Assembly: GCF_000820045.1 (NCBI RefSeq)
Contig: NZ_CDBJ01000043.1
Location: 223,320 to 287,319, forward strand
Direction of reading: 5' to 3'
Source of the DNA: Aeromonas rivuli
Lineage (GTDB): Bacteria; Pseudomonadota; Gammaproteobacteria; Enterobacterales; Aeromonadaceae
DNA length: 64,000 bases
A program made the translations under genes and the position numbers. The stretch's first letter is position 1, and each line of letters opens with the position of its first letter. The notes beneath the pieces were generated by a model. That model searched no databases. It was not told where the DNA came from and saw nothing but the letters and a program-made list of their open reading frames with translations. This document shows positions 19,049-28,733 of this stretch, one piece after another.

Positions 19049-20136
19049 GCTTTCTCACTCTGCCCGGTTGCGAGCCGCTTGCACTCATCGGCAACCCGTT
19101 CTGCCGCATCGATAATGGCGACGCGCCGCGCCGCCTTGGCCATGTTCAACAAGATCTCCCTGCGCCCGGCCAGCCAGCTGAGGCGGGCCGCCAGGGTGGT
19201 GGGGCTCAGTTCCGCCTGGGGCAGGAATTCGGCGGCGCCACCATCGACCAGGGTCAAGGCATTGCGGGTCTGGTGATCGTCCACCGCATGGGGCAGCGGC
19301 ACGAAGATGGCCGCCACACCGGCGGCAGCCACTTCAGAGACGGTCAGGGCCCCCGCGCGACACACCACGAGATCGGCCCAGGCATAGGCATCGGCCATCT
19401 CCTTGATAAAGTCGCTCACCTCCGCATCCTGCCCCAGGGCGGCATAGGCATTGGCCACGGCCTCCCTGTTTCCTTTGCCGGTCTGGTGGCGCACCTCGAT
19501 GGGCACTCCCGCTGCGGCAACCGCGGCGGGGACCTGTTCATTCAGTACCCGGGCCCCCAGACTGCCGCCAATGATGAGCAGGTGCAGAGGGGCGGGCTGA
19601 GTGTTGATGCGGCTGGCCGGTTCCGGCAGCGCCACTACTTCCGGGCGGACCGGATTACCGACCACTGCGGTGCGGTTGCTGGGGGCAAACGCGCCGGGGA
19701 AGGCCATCAGCACTCGCTTGGCGAGGCGCGCCAGCAGCTTGTTGGTCATGCCGGCAGCGGCATTTTGCTCATGAAGCAGCAGAGGAATACCGGACAACCA
19801 GGCCGCCACGCCACCTGGACCCGAGGCGAAGCCCCCCATGCCGAGCACCACATCAGGTTTGATCTCTCTCAGTACCTGACGCGCCTGCAGTATGGATTTG
19901 ACGATGCGGTAAGGGGCGACCAGCAAGCGCTTGATGCCATTGCCACGCACCCCCTGAATGTCGATGAAGGAGATGGGGTAGCCATGGGCCGGCACCAGCT
20001 CGGCTTCCATGCGATCCGCCGTGCCGAGCCAATGTATGGTCCAGCCTTGTGCCTTGAGCCTGTCAGCCACCGCCAAGCCGGGGAACACATGGCCCCCGGT
20101 ACCACCGGCCATCACCAACAACGTCTTGCTACTCAC
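19042..20136 (-). CDS. murG: UDP-GlcNAc:lipid I N-acetylglucosaminyltransferase MurG
   Basis: Peripheral inner-membrane GT28 glycosyltransferase that converts lipid I to lipid II. The 364-aa protein has the N-terminal loop [17 protein letters not shown], a second glycine-rich loop [18 protein letters not shown] and the donor-binding [32 protein letters not shown]. It starts with GTG in a GTGA overlap with the ftsW stop, giving coupling. Its C-terminus [17 protein letters not shown] is repeated in diverged form just downstream. Confidence 0.97.
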   Translation of the reverse strand: MSSKTLLVMAGGTGGHVFPGLAVADRLKAQGWTIHWLGTADRMEAELVPAHGYPISFIDIQGVRGNGIKRLLVAPYRIVKSILQARQVLREIKPDVVLGMGGFASGPGGVAAWLSGIPLLLHEQNAAAGMTNKLLARLAKRVLMAFPGAFAPSNRTAVVGNPVRPEVVALPEPASRINTQPAPLHLLIIGGSLGARVLNEQVPAAVAAAGVPIEVRHQTGKGNREAVANAYAALGQDAEVSDFIKEMADAYAWADLVVCRAGALTVSEVAAAGVAAIFVPLPHAVDDHQTRNALTLVDGGAAEFLPQAELSPTTLAARLSWLAGRREILLNMAKAARRVAIIDAAERVADECKRLATGQSEKAC

Positions 20137-21317
20137 GCAACCTCCCGCACGCGCGCCTGGGCACTGGCCTGGCGCAATTCGAAATCGATCCGGATCAACA
20201 TGCTCACCGCGACCGTCATGATGATGAGACTGGAGCCACCATAGCTGACCAGTGGCAGGGTCAACCCCTTGGTCGGCATCATGCCACTGGCGGCACCCAC
20301 GTTGACGAAGGTCTGGAAACTGAACCAGATGCCGATCCCGATGGCGAGATATCCCTCATAGAGCTTGTCTGCCACCAGGGCCTGATGACCCAGCTTGAGC
20401 GCCTTGTATGCCAGGGCGAAAATCAGGAAGAGGGCGCCGAGCACCCCGAGATAGCCGAGCTCCTCACCCAGGATGGCGAACACGAAGTCGGTGTGGGCCT
20501 CCGGCAGGTACTCCATCTTCTGGATGGAGTTGCCGAGCCCTTCCCCAAGCCAGCTGCCGCGGCCAAACGCCATCAACGACTGGGTCAGCTGATAGCCACT
20601 GCCGAAGGGGTCGGCCCAGGGGTCGAGGAAGGAGGTCACCCGCCGCATCCGATACGGCTCGGCGATGATCAGGGTCACCACGGCGCTCACCCCCACCAGA
20701 ATGAGGGCGATGAACTGACCCATGCGGGCCCCCGCCAGGAACAGCATCCCCAACGAGGTGACAAACATCACCACCACGGAGCCCAGATCCGGCTGGGCCA
20801 GCAGCAGCACGGCCACCAGGAAGAGCACCGCCATCGGCTTCATGAAGCCGATGAGCCGCTCGCGCACCTCGTTCTGGCGGCGTACCAGGTAGCCCGCCAG
20901 ATAGACAAAGAGCGCCAGCTTGCCAAATTCGGCCGGTTGCAGGTTGAAGGGCCCCAGGGGCAACCAACGCACCGAGCCGTTGACGCTCCGTCCCACCAGC
21001 AGCACCAGCACCAGCATCAGGATGGCGAGCAGCAGCATGGGGCCGTTGTATTGCTGCCAGCGGGCCATGGGCACCTGCAAGACAAACCAGGAGATACCGA
21101 GCGCCATCACCAGGAAGAGGCCGTGGCGTTTGACAAACATGAAGGGGTCGTTGGCCAGCGCAATCCCTTCCGGGATGGAGGCCGAGGCCACTATGACCAG
21201 CCCCACCGTCATCAGCGAGAAGCCCAGCACCACCAGCTGGCGATCGTAGAGCGCACCGGGCCGGGCGGGCAGCAGGATCCGTTGCAGGAAAGCCAGGGTC
21301 GCGCGCAGGGCGTTCAT
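20133..21317 (-). CDS. ftsW: Septal peptidoglycan glycosyltransferase FtsW
   Basis: SEDS-family polytopic membrane enzyme that polymerises lipid II at the septum together with FtsI. The 394-aa protein has about ten membrane segments. Conserved SEDS features are seen: the catalytic-Asp region before [11 protein letters not shown] and the signature [19 protein letters not shown]. It starts at the ATG of a CTATGAACGC sequence that occurs twice in this junction, and overlaps the downstream murG by 4 bases. Confidence 0.97.
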   Translation of the reverse strand: MNALRATLAFLQRILLPARPGALYDRQLVVLGFSLMTVGLVIVASASIPEGIALANDPFMFVKRHGLFLVMALGISWFVLQVPMARWQQYNGPMLLLAILMLVLVLLVGRSVNGSVRWLPLGPFNLQPAEFGKLALFVYLAGYLVRRQNEVRERLIGFMKPMAVLFLVAVLLLAQPDLGSVVVMFVTSLGMLFLAGARMGQFIALILVGVSAVVTLIIAEPYRMRRVTSFLDPWADPFGSGYQLTQSLMAFGRGSWLGEGLGNSIQKMEYLPEAHTDFVFAILGEELGYLGVLGALFLIFALAYKALKLGHQALVADKLYEGYLAIGIGIWFSFQTFVNVGAASGMMPTKGLTLPLVSYGGSSLIIMTVAVSMLIRIDFELRQASAQARVREVA

Positions 21318-21412
21318 AGGGCCATCACCCGTTCAGCGGTAAGGCGATCACCGCGAACGTCGAAGGATGTGAAGAGGTTAAGCCCGTCCAGGCTGGCAAG
21401 GGGCGCGTTCAT
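21314..21412 (-). CDS. Micro-ORF bridging murD and ftsW, diverged copy of the murD 3' end
   Basis: A 32-codon ORF. Its ATG (21412) overlaps the murD stop as ATGA and its TGA (21316-21314) overlaps the ftsW start as ATGA. From residue 6 it reads [20 protein letters not shown], aligning with the last residues of MurD (ASLDQFKSFEARGDRFT) with a 3-residue insertion, and ends VMAL where MurD ends LMLstop. The nucleotide copies (21311-21397 and 21406-21480) share CGTTCATAG and CGAAGGAT blocks on the plus strand. Whether a protein is made is unknown. Confidence 0.45.
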   Translation of the reverse strand: MNAPLASLDGLNLFTSFDVRGDRLTAERVMAL

Positions 21413-22692
21413 AGCATCAGTACCAGTTCGGTGAAGCGATCGCCCCGTGCTTCGAAGGATTTGAACTGATCCAGACTGGCGCAGGCCGGGGCAAGCAGCA
21501 CCCAGTCGCCGGGTCTGGCGTCGGCTGCGGCCTTGGCGACGGCGGCCTCGAGGGAGTCAACCCGCTCAGTCTGCTCGCCCAGCGCCAGCAAGGTGTCGGC
21601 ATCCTGACCAAAGCAGTACATCTTGTCTATCTGGCTGCCGAGCAGCGCTTGCACAGGGCCAAAATCCTGGCCCTTGCCCTGGCCGCCAGCCAACAGCAGC
21701 AGGTGCCCCTTGACCGATTCCCGCACCCCAGCCACGGCGGCCAGGGTGGCCCCCACGTTGGTGGCCTTGGAGTCATTGATCCAGCGAACCCCCGCCACCT
21801 CGCGCACGAAGCGGGCACGGTGGGGCAGTCCTTCGAAGCGGCGCAGCACGGCAAGCTGTGGCTCGCGGGGAATGCCGACGGCGTCGCACAGGGCCATGGC
21901 GGCAAGGGCGTTGGCCTGGTTGTGGGCACCGACGATCTTCATCTCGTCCACCGCGATGAGCGGCTCGCCATGCAGACTCAGCCACAGGCGCCCCTCGCAG
22001 AGGGTTCGGCCATAACTCTTGTCGTCCAGGCCAAAACTTTGCCAGAGCTCGCCCACGTCGGGCAGGGTCAGGGCATCGTCCCGATTGACCAGAATATGTT
22101 GGGAATGCTGATGGATCTCTTGCTTGGCGGCGCGGTAATCGGCCATGCCCATGTAGCGATCCATGTGATCCTCAGAGAGGTTCAGCACCACTGAGGCGAC
22201 GGCGCGCAGGCTATGGGTGGTCTCGAGCTGGAAGCTGGAGAGCTCCAGCACGCAGAGATCCATCGGCTGCTTGAGCAACGTCAGCGCAGGGGTGCCGATG
22301 TTGCCACCGACGCCCACCTTGAGGCCCGCCTCGGCGATCATCTCGCCGACCAGAGTGGTGACCGTGCTCTTGCCGTTGGAGCCGGTGATGGCAATGACGG
22401 GGGTGTGGGTCTCGCGCACGAACAGCTCGATGTCGCCGACTATGTCCACCCCCCGCTCGGCGGCAGCCCTGAGTTCGGGGGTCGCCAGGGCGATACCGGG
22501 ACTGGCCACGATCAGATGGGCCTGGGTGAGCAAGGCTTCATCCAGTCCCTCAATGAGTTCAACCCCGGCCGGGAGCTGATCCTGACCAGGGGGATTGCGA
22601 CGGGTATCCATCACCAGGGGGGTCACACCACGGCCGAGGAAATAATCGACACAAGAGAGACCGGTTTTCCCCAGACCTATGATGATGACCAT
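21409..22692 (-). CDS. murD: UDP-N-acetylmuramoyl-L-alanine--D-glutamate ligase MurD
   Basis: ATP-dependent addition of D-Glu to UDP-MurNAc-L-Ala. The 427-aa protein begins MVIIIGLGKTGLSCVDYFLG (ATG at 22692), with the ATP loop ITGSNGKSTVTTLVGEM, the ligase motif LNLSEDHMDRY and C-terminal RWINDSKATN and LLLAGGQGKG. The C-terminal ACASLDQFKSFEARGDRF is the typical family ending, so the gene is complete despite the extra 3' copy next to it. It starts 2 bases after the mraY stop. Confidence 0.97.
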   Translation of the reverse strand: MVIIIGLGKTGLSCVDYFLGRGVTPLVMDTRRNPPGQDQLPAGVELIEGLDEALLTQAHLIVASPGIALATPELRAAAERGVDIVGDIELFVRETHTPVIAITGSNGKSTVTTLVGEMIAEAGLKVGVGGNIGTPALTLLKQPMDLCVLELSSFQLETTHSLRAVASVVLNLSEDHMDRYMGMADYRAAKQEIHQHSQHILVNRDDALTLPDVGELWQSFGLDDKSYGRTLCEGRLWLSLHGEPLIAVDEMKIVGAHNQANALAAMALCDAVGIPREPQLAVLRRFEGLPHRARFVREVAGVRWINDSKATNVGATLAAVAGVRESVKGHLLLLAGGQGKGQDFGPVQALLGSQIDKMYCFGQDADTLLALGEQTERVDSLEAAVAKAAADARPGDWVLLAPACASLDQFKSFEARGDRFTELVLML

Positions 22693-22694
22693 GA

Positions 22695-23777
22695 TTAACG
22701 CACCTTCAGGGTGGCAAGACCCAGCAGCACCAGCATCAGGGTGATGATCCAGAAGCGCACGATGACGCGCGGCTCGGGCCAGCCCTTCTTCTCGTAGTGG
22801 TGATGAATGGGCGCCATGCGGAAGATGCGTACCCCGCGCAGCTTGTAGGACCCAACCTGCAGGATAACGGAGACGGTCTCCATCACGAAGACGCCCCCCA
22901 TGATCACCAGCAGGAACTCCTGGCGTACCAGCACGGCTATGGTGCCAAGGGCACCGCCCAGAGCCAGTGAGCCCACATCCCCCATGAAGACCTGAGCGGG
23001 ATAGGTATTGAACCAGAGGAAGCCCAGGCCCGCCCCTATGATGGCGGTGCACACAATCACCAGCTCGGAGGTATAGGGCACATAAGGAATGTGCAGGTAG
23101 CTGGCAAAATTGACGTTGCCGGTCGCCCAGGCAATCAGGGCGAAGCCTCCTGCCACCATAACGGTCGGCATGATGGCCAGACCATCCAGACCATCGGTCA
23201 GATTGACCGCGTTGGAGGTACCGACGATGACGAAGTAGGTCAGCAGGATGAACATCAGCCCGAGCTGCGGCATCACATCCTTGAGGAAGGGCACCACCAG
23301 CTGAGTCTGACCATCATGGGTGGCCGTGGTGTAGAGGAAGACGGCGACGATCAGTGCCACCGCGGATTGCCAGAAATATTTCCAGCGGGCGATCAGGCCA
23401 TCGGTATTCTTGCGCACCACCTTGCGATAGTCATCGACGAAACCGATGGCACCGTAGGCGGCCAGCACGAACAGCACCAGCCAGACATAGGGGTTGTCGA
23501 GGCGACACCAGAGCAGCACAGAGACGAAGATGGCCGCCAGTATCATCAGGCCGCCCATGGTCGGGGTACCCGCCTTGCTGAAATGAGACTCAGGGCCGTC
23601 CTGGCGGATCACCTGGCCAAATTTCATGATCTGCAGGCGACGGATCAGCCGTGGTCCCAACCAGAGTGCCACTCCGAGCGCCGTGAGGATAGACAGGATG
23701 GCGCGCAGCGTCAGATAGGAGAAGACGTTGAAGAAGGTGAAGTGCGGGGTGAGTAATTCCGCCAGCCAGACTAGCAT
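22695..23777 (-). CDS. mraY: Phospho-N-acetylmuramoyl-pentapeptide transferase MraY
   Basis: Integral membrane enzyme that transfers phospho-MurNAc-pentapeptide to undecaprenyl phosphate, making lipid I. The 360-aa length is standard, with ten membrane segments. Conserved sites: GLIDDYRK-type region [31 protein letters not shown] and [15 protein letters not shown], and the C-terminal histidine loop [15 protein letters not shown]. It overlaps murF by 7 bases. Confidence 0.98.
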   Translation of the reverse strand: MLVWLAELLTPHFTFFNVFSYLTLRAILSILTALGVALWLGPRLIRRLQIMKFGQVIRQDGPESHFSKAGTPTMGGLMILAAIFVSVLLWCRLDNPYVWLVLFVLAAYGAIGFVDDYRKVVRKNTDGLIARWKYFWQSAVALIVAVFLYTTATHDGQTQLVVPFLKDVMPQLGLMFILLTYFVIVGTSNAVNLTDGLDGLAIMPTVMVAGGFALIAWATGNVNFASYLHIPYVPYTSELVIVCTAIIGAGLGFLWFNTYPAQVFMGDVGSLALGGALGTIAVLVRQEFLLVIMGGVFVMETVSVILQVGSYKLRGVRIFRMAPIHHHYEKKGWPEPRVIVRFWIITLMLVLLGLATLKVR

Positions 23778-25126
23778 GAGGCTTGCTCCTGATGGTCGGC
23801 GACCATGTTGACTATCTCTTCCATGCGCGAACCACGCGCCCCTTTCACCAGAATCGAGATGGTTTGCTCTGTGTTTATCATCTGTGCCAGCGCGTCATAC
23901 AAGGACGCCTTGTTGTCAAAATGTCGGCCGCCCGCAGCATCCGCGGTGTGGCGGCTCTGTTCACCCACTGTCAGCACGGCGTCGAGGCCGCGTTCGCGGG
24001 CGTGGTGTCCAACCCGGGCATGTTGCGCGGCAGACTCCTCGCCCAACTCCTTCATGTCACCAAACACCAGCACCTTGTAGCCACCCATGGCGGTCAGGGC
24101 ATCGATGCCAGCCAGTACGGACTCCACACTGGCGTTGTAAGTGTCATCAATCAGGGTCAGGTCACCCCAGCGCCGCACGCAGAAGCGGCCCTTGACCGGC
24201 GCCATCTGCTCCAGCCCCGCCTTGACCGAGGCAAGCGACGCCCCCAGTGCCAGGCAGCCCGCGGCGGCGGCCAGGGCATTGGCCACGTTGTGGCGACCGG
24301 GAATGGCCAGGGTAAGGGTCAACTCTCCCTGCGGGGTCACTAGCACGAATTCGGCGCAGCCCTGCCCGTTGAGTACGATGTCACGGGCATGGAAGGGCTG
24401 GCTCTGATCTTCGAGGGAGAAGGCGCACCGAATGCCCCGTTCCCGCCACTGGGGCCAGAACTCGTTGTCGGCATTGACGATGGCGTTACCGCACTCGCCC
24501 AGACCTTCGAAGATTTCGCTCTTGGCATGGAACACCCCTTCCAGAGAGCCAAAACCTTCCAGATGAGCCGCCGCCACGTTGTTGATGATGGCGGCATCGG
24601 GCCGGGCCAGGGAGGTGGTCCAGGCGATCTCCCCCGGGTGGTTGGCACCCAGCTCCATCACCGCAAACTGGTGCTGCGCCTCGAGGCGCAGCAGGGTGAG
24701 CGGTACGCCCACTTCGTTGTTGAAGTTGCCAGCGGTGGCCAGCACCTCGCCTTCATGGCGCAGTATGGCGGTCGCCATCTCTTTCACCGTGGTCTTGCCG
24801 CAACTGCCGGTGATGGCCAGCACCTTGGGGTTGACGCGCTCGCGCACCAGTCGACCGAGCAGACCCAACCCCTTGAGGCTGTTTGTCACTATCAGCTGGG
24901 GAATGGCCAGGGGCAGCTCGCGCTCAACCAGCAAGGCGCTGGCGCCTGCCGCCATGGCTTGCTCACAAAAATCGTGGGCGTCGAAACGCTCACCGCGCAA
25001 GGCAACGAAAAGTGCGCCCGGACCCAGGGTACGGGTATCCGTGCTGATCGCGGTGATCTCTGCGTCCTCACCCAGTAACCGGGCATCGAGTGCCTGCGCC
25101 AGTTCGGCAAGCCTGAGGGTCATCAT
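23771..25126 (-). CDS. murF: UDP-MurNAc-tripeptide--D-alanyl-D-alanine ligase MurF
   Basis: Adds the D-Ala-D-Ala dipeptide to complete the pentapeptide precursor. The 451-aa protein has MurF N-terminal substrate region ([27 protein letters not shown]), ATP loop [13 protein letters not shown] and central ligase motifs, and C-terminal [10 protein letters not shown]. Two consecutive ATG codons (25126 and 25123) mark the start; the region just upstream is a duplicated copy of the murE/murF boundary. Confidence 0.97.
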   Translation of the reverse strand: MMTLRLAELAQALDARLLGEDAEITAISTDTRTLGPGALFVALRGERFDAHDFCEQAMAAGASALLVERELPLAIPQLIVTNSLKGLGLLGRLVRERVNPKVLAITGSCGKTTVKEMATAILRHEGEVLATAGNFNNEVGVPLTLLRLEAQHQFAVMELGANHPGEIAWTTSLARPDAAIINNVAAAHLEGFGSLEGVFHAKSEIFEGLGECGNAIVNADNEFWPQWRERGIRCAFSLEDQSQPFHARDIVLNGQGCAEFVLVTPQGELTLTLAIPGRHNVANALAAAAGCLALGASLASVKAGLEQMAPVKGRFCVRRWGDLTLIDDTYNASVESVLAGIDALTAMGGYKVLVFGDMKELGEESAAQHARVGHHARERGLDAVLTVGEQSRHTADAAGGRHFDNKASLYDALAQMINTEQTISILVKGARGSRMEEIVNMVADHQEQASC

Positions 25127-25251
25127 GTGAATGACTCCAATAATATTGTGTCCAAGGCGGCCGCGACGGTCTCCCGGTCGGAAAGCCTGAGGGCCATCAT
25201 CTGAATGACTCCATTATTGTGTCCAAGGCGGCCGCGACGGTCTCCCGATCG
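25111..25251. repeat. Tandem duplication of the murE/murF boundary
   Basis: Copy A (25111-25180) and copy B (25185-25251) contain the same boundary: the end of murE and the first codons of murF. By hand alignment 63 of 67 aligned bases match, plus one 3-base indel. Copy B holds the real murE 3' end and copy A the real murF start; the DNA between them is the fused remnant. Confidence 0.9.
25123..25200 (-). CDS. Micro-ORF bridging murE and murF, fused murF-start/murE-end copy
   Basis: A 25-codon ORF that starts with the ATGATG (25200) overlapping the murE stop and stops at the TGA (25125-25123) inside the murF ATGATG. It reads MMALRLSDRETVAAALDTI and then LLESFT: the first six residues copy the MurF N-terminus (MMTLRL) and the rest copies the MurE C-terminus (DRETVAAALDTIMESFR). 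It is clearly a product of the tandem duplication. Translation is plausible because both junctions are of the coupling type, but no function is inferred. Confidence 0.45.
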   Translation of the reverse strand: MMALRLSDRETVAAALDTILLESFT

Positions 25252-26690
25252 CTGTAGTGCCGCTTGTCGGTACCAATGATCTGATAATCCTCGTGCCCCT
25301 TACCGGCCACCAGGATGATGTCCTCTTTGCTCGCCTGCGCCAACGCGAATTCGATGGCCTTGACCCTGTCGTGCTCTATGGTCACAGCATCAGGATCGGC
25401 AAGACCCGCCACCATGTCAGCCATGATGCGGGCCGGCGATTCGGTACGGGGATTGTCATCGGTCAGGATCACGCAATCCGCATGTTGCTCTGCCATGGCA
25501 GCCATCATGGGACGCTTGCCGCTGTCTCTGTCACCGCCGCAACCGACGATGCACCACAGACGACCCTCGCAGTGCACCCGCAGGGCCTGCAATGCCTTCT
25601 CCAGCGCATCCGGGGTATGGGCATAATCGACCACGGCAAGCGGCACCTGACCACCACCGAAGCACTCCATGCGCCCCGTGACTCCCTGCAAGCGGGGAGC
25701 GGTCACCAGCAGCTGCTCGAGCTCATGGCCGAGCACCAGCATGACCCCCATGGCGGCCAGCACATTGCTGACGTTGAAGCGGCCGAGCAAGGGGGCGGAT
25801 AATACACCATTCCCCCAGCTGGAGTTAATGGCAGAACTGAATCCCTGCTGATGAAATTGGGGATCCTGCGCCGTCAACTGTCGCCCTGGATGATTTTCAA
25901 TCGGGCCATTGGTGCCAAAGGCCACCGCCTGGGGATACAGGTTCAACCATTCGCGCCCGAGCGGGTCATCATGATTGATGACGGCATTCGCGGCATCGAC
26001 CTGCTTGAGCAGCAGCGCCTTGGCCTCGCCATAGGCGGCCATGGTGCCGTGATAGTCGAGGTGATCCCGACTCAGATTAGTGAAAACAGTGGCGGCAAAA
26101 TGCAGGTCGGCGACCCTGTGCTGAACCAGACCGTGGCTGGAGACTTCCATGGCAACCAGACTGGCGCCTTTGTCCCGCAAGGCGGCCAGATTGGCCTGCA
26201 CTTCGAGGGCGCTGCCCGTGGTGTTGGCGGCTTCAATCAGCTCGCCAAACAGACCATTGCCTATGGTGCCCATGACGGCGGCCTTGCCACCCGGTTCACC
26301 GACCAGCAGGCTATGCCAGTTGGCGACCAGCAAGGCGGTGGTGCTCTTGCCATTGGTGCCGGTGATACCAATCAAGTCCAGCGCCGCCGCAGGCTCCCCG
26401 AAGAAACGCCCGGCCAGACCCGACAGCCTGGCGGGCAGATCGCGAATACCGACGCAGGGCACATCGAGCGCAGACGGTACGAATGTCCCATCTTCCTCAA
26501 ACAGCACGGCGCTCGCCCCCTGGGCAACCGCCTGTTCGATGAACTGTCTGCCGTCGACCTGATGCCCCTTGAGCGCCACGAACAGACAGCCGGGGCCGAC
26601 CCGTCGGCTATCGAGCTGCATGTCGGTCAGCGGGAGCGCCTGGGCCTCAATGCCAAGGGGGCGCACGAGTGCATCAAGTGTGAGGGACAA
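25197..26690 (-). CDS. murE: UDP-MurNAc-L-Ala-D-Glu--meso-diaminopimelate ligase MurE
   Basis: Adds meso-diaminopimelate to the peptide stem. The 497-aa protein has ATP loop GITGTNGKSTTALLVANW, carbamylated-Lys region and the DNPR motif (LTDDNPRTESP) that marks a diaminopimelate rather than lysine enzyme. No ATG fits the family N-terminus. The TTG at 26690 gives MSLTLDALVRPLGIEAQ, has GGAGG with 6-base spacing and overlaps the ftsI end by 17 bases, so I chose it. Confidence 0.94.
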   Translation of the reverse strand: MSLTLDALVRPLGIEAQALPLTDMQLDSRRVGPGCLFVALKGHQVDGRQFIEQAVAQGASAVLFEEDGTFVPSALDVPCVGIRDLPARLSGLAGRFFGEPAAALDLIGITGTNGKSTTALLVANWHSLLVGEPGGKAAVMGTIGNGLFGELIEAANTTGSALEVQANLAALRDKGASLVAMEVSSHGLVQHRVADLHFAATVFTNLSRDHLDYHGTMAAYGEAKALLLKQVDAANAVINHDDPLGREWLNLYPQAVAFGTNGPIENHPGRQLTAQDPQFHQQGFSSAINSSWGNGVLSAPLLGRFNVSNVLAAMGVMLVLGHELEQLLVTAPRLQGVTGRMECFGGGQVPLAVVDYAHTPDALEKALQALRVHCEGRLWCIVGCGGDRDSGKRPMMAAMAEQHADCVILTDDNPRTESPARIMADMVAGLADPDAVTIEHDRVKAIEFALAQASKEDIILVAGKGHEDYQIIGTDKRHYSDRETVAAALDTIMESFR

Positions 26691-28419
26691 CGGCGGCCTC
26701 CATCTGGGCGAGCGAGGGGGGCGGCGCATTGGGCACCGCATCGGGACGAATGTTGTAGAGCTGGAGTACGCCGCCCATGGCCTCGGCGAAGGGCGGGGTG
26801 GCAACGGCGCCACCGTAATAGGCACTGCCCTTGGGCTCGTTGATCACCACCACCATGACGAAGCGAGGATCGCTGGCTGGCGCGAAGCCGGCGAACCAGC
26901 CCATGTAGTCCTTGCCATAGCCACCGGCGACCGCCACCTTGGCGGTGCCACTCTTGCCACCGATGCGGTAGCCGGGCACCTTGGCCTTGGGAATGGCATT
27001 GTCGACCACGAACTCCAGCGCCTGCATCATGGCCTTGGCGTTGTTGTGGTCGATGACCTGCTCTCCCCTGGGCGCCTTGTCCAGCTTGATTGTGGAGATG
27101 GGTACCCGCTTGCCCTGATTGGCCAGGGTGGCGTAGGCGGAGGCCAGCTGCAGCGGTGTCACCCGCAGGCCGTAGCCGAACGACAGGGTGGCGCGCTCGA
27201 TATCGGACCAGCGCCGACGCTGGGGCAGCATCCCAAGGCTCTCACCGATCAGGCCGCTGCCGGTGTCATTGCCAAGCCCGAACAGGCTGAGGGTGTTGAT
27301 CATCTCCTGAGCCGGCATGCGCAAGGCGATCCGTGACATGCCGATGTTGGAGGAGTAACGCAGTATGTCGAACAGGTTGTTGGCACTGTGGATGCTGACA
27401 TCCCTGATCTGCTTGGCGCCGATATAGAGCGGGCCACCCGGGATATGATCTTTCCAGCTCGTCACCCCGGCCTGCAAGGCACTCAACAATATCAACGGCT
27501 TGAGGGTGGAGCCCGGCTCATAGGTATCTGTCACAACCCGGTTGCGCACCCGGAAACTCTGATACTGACCGCGGTTATTCGGGTTGTAGGAGGGGGTGTT
27601 GACCATGGCCAGCACCTCCCCTGTCTTGACGTCCAGCATGACCAGGGATCCGGAGGTCGCCTTGTTCTCATCGGTGGCGCGCTTGAGGGCGCGGTAGGCC
27701 AGCGCCTGTACCCGCTGATCGATGCTCAAGGCCAGGTTGTTGGCATTCTTGCCCTCTTTCACCACCCCGAGCCGCTCTATGACCCGACCCTGACGATCCT
27801 TGCGCACCCGCTGTTCCCCAGGGGTTGCCGTCAGCCACTGGTCGTAACTGCGCTCTATGCCTTCGATGCCGTGGCCATCGATGTTGGTCACCCCCACCAG
27901 ATGAGAGCTGATCTCCCCAGTGGGGTAGAAACGGCGGGATTCCGGGCGCAGGAAGACCCCCCCCAGCTTGAGGCCCTTGATGTATTCGGCCACCGCAGGG
28001 GTCACCTGGCGCTGCAAGTAAACGAAGCGTTTCTTGGGGTTGGCGGTACGGCGCTTGAGCACATCGATATCGACCTTCAGCACGGCGGAGAGCGCCAGCC
28101 AGGCCCGCTCGTTATGGATGGAGCCGGATTCGTGCACCGTCTTGGGATCGGCCCAGACCGCCTCAACCGGCACGGAGACGGCCAGCTGTTCGCCGTTCCG
28201 ATCCGTGATCATGCCGCGCACAGCCTGGGTCGAGGTGGTACGCAAAGAGCGCAGGTCCCCCTCCTGACGCAACCTGTCCGGGTTGATCACCTGGATCCAG
28301 GCCAGACGCAAGATAAGCCCGATAAACGCGACCCCGATGAAGAACACCAGGGTGCGAAAGCGCCACGGATAGAGTGACGGGGCTTTGGCCTGCGCCTTGG
28401 CGGGCGTCTTGCGTTTCAT
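26674..28419 (-). CDS. ftsI: Septal peptidoglycan transpeptidase FtsI (PBP3)
   Basis: Divisome transpeptidase and beta-lactam target. The 581-aa protein has a cytoplasmic basic tail, one membrane anchor (about residues 21-41, FRTLVFFIGVAFIGLILRL), a pedestal domain and the transpeptidase domain. The three catalytic motifs are visible: SxxK as STLK in YEPGSTLKPL, SxN as SSN in YSSNIGMSRIALRM, and KSGT in GGKSGTAK. It overlaps ftsL by 4 bases and murE by 17. Confidence 0.97.
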   Translation of the reverse strand: MKRKTPAKAQAKAPSLYPWRFRTLVFFIGVAFIGLILRLAWIQVINPDRLRQEGDLRSLRTTSTQAVRGMITDRNGEQLAVSVPVEAVWADPKTVHESGSIHNERAWLALSAVLKVDIDVLKRRTANPKKRFVYLQRQVTPAVAEYIKGLKLGGVFLRPESRRFYPTGEISSHLVGVTNIDGHGIEGIERSYDQWLTATPGEQRVRKDRQGRVIERLGVVKEGKNANNLALSIDQRVQALAYRALKRATDENKATSGSLVMLDVKTGEVLAMVNTPSYNPNNRGQYQSFRVRNRVVTDTYEPGSTLKPLILLSALQAGVTSWKDHIPGGPLYIGAKQIRDVSIHSANNLFDILRYSSNIGMSRIALRMPAQEMINTLSLFGLGNDTGSGLIGESLGMLPQRRRWSDIERATLSFGYGLRVTPLQLASAYATLANQGKRVPISTIKLDKAPRGEQVIDHNNAKAMMQALEFVVDNAIPKAKVPGYRIGGKSGTAKVAVAGGYGKDYMGWFAGFAPASDPRFVMVVVINEPKGSAYYGGAVATPPFAEAMGGVLQLYNIRPDAVPNAPPPSLAQMEAAVVPHT

Positions 28420-28730
28420 GGTTGGTTGATTACCTTCTCAGTGGTCACCAGGGGGCGAGCCATCTGTAACTTATCCATGGCCAGCGCTGCCACACGGGAG
28501 TGCTCGGCCAGGGTCCCCTGCTCCAGCAGCAGGTGACGCCATTCGATATTGAGCCTGTCTTCCTCGGCCATGAGATCGTTCTGGGTCGACGTCATGACCC
28601 GCGTCATGTTGGTCACCAGGATCACCGCAAAGGAGGTCACCAGCACGGCAACGGCCAGCGCGAGCTGCAGCTTGTGGCGCCACAGGTCCTGGATTATCTC
28701 CTTGCCGAGGTGAACGCGGGGCTCGCTCAT
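28416..28730 (-). CDS. ftsL: Cell division protein FtsL
   Basis: Small bitopic divisome protein that forms a coiled coil with FtsB and binds FtsQ and FtsWI. The 104-aa chain has a short cytoplasmic part, a membrane segment (about residues 20-41, LQLALAVAVLVTSFAVILVT) and a periplasmic helical region (NDLMAEEDRLNIEWRHLLLEQGTLAEHSR) that fits a leucine-zipper-like helix. Position between rsmH and ftsI supports the call. Confidence 0.92.
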   Translation of the reverse strand: MSEPRVHLGKEIIQDLWRHKLQLALAVAVLVTSFAVILVTNMTRVMTSTQNDLMAEEDRLNIEWRHLLLEQGTLAEHSRVAALAMDKLQMARPLVTTEKVINQP

Positions 28731-28733
28731 GAG

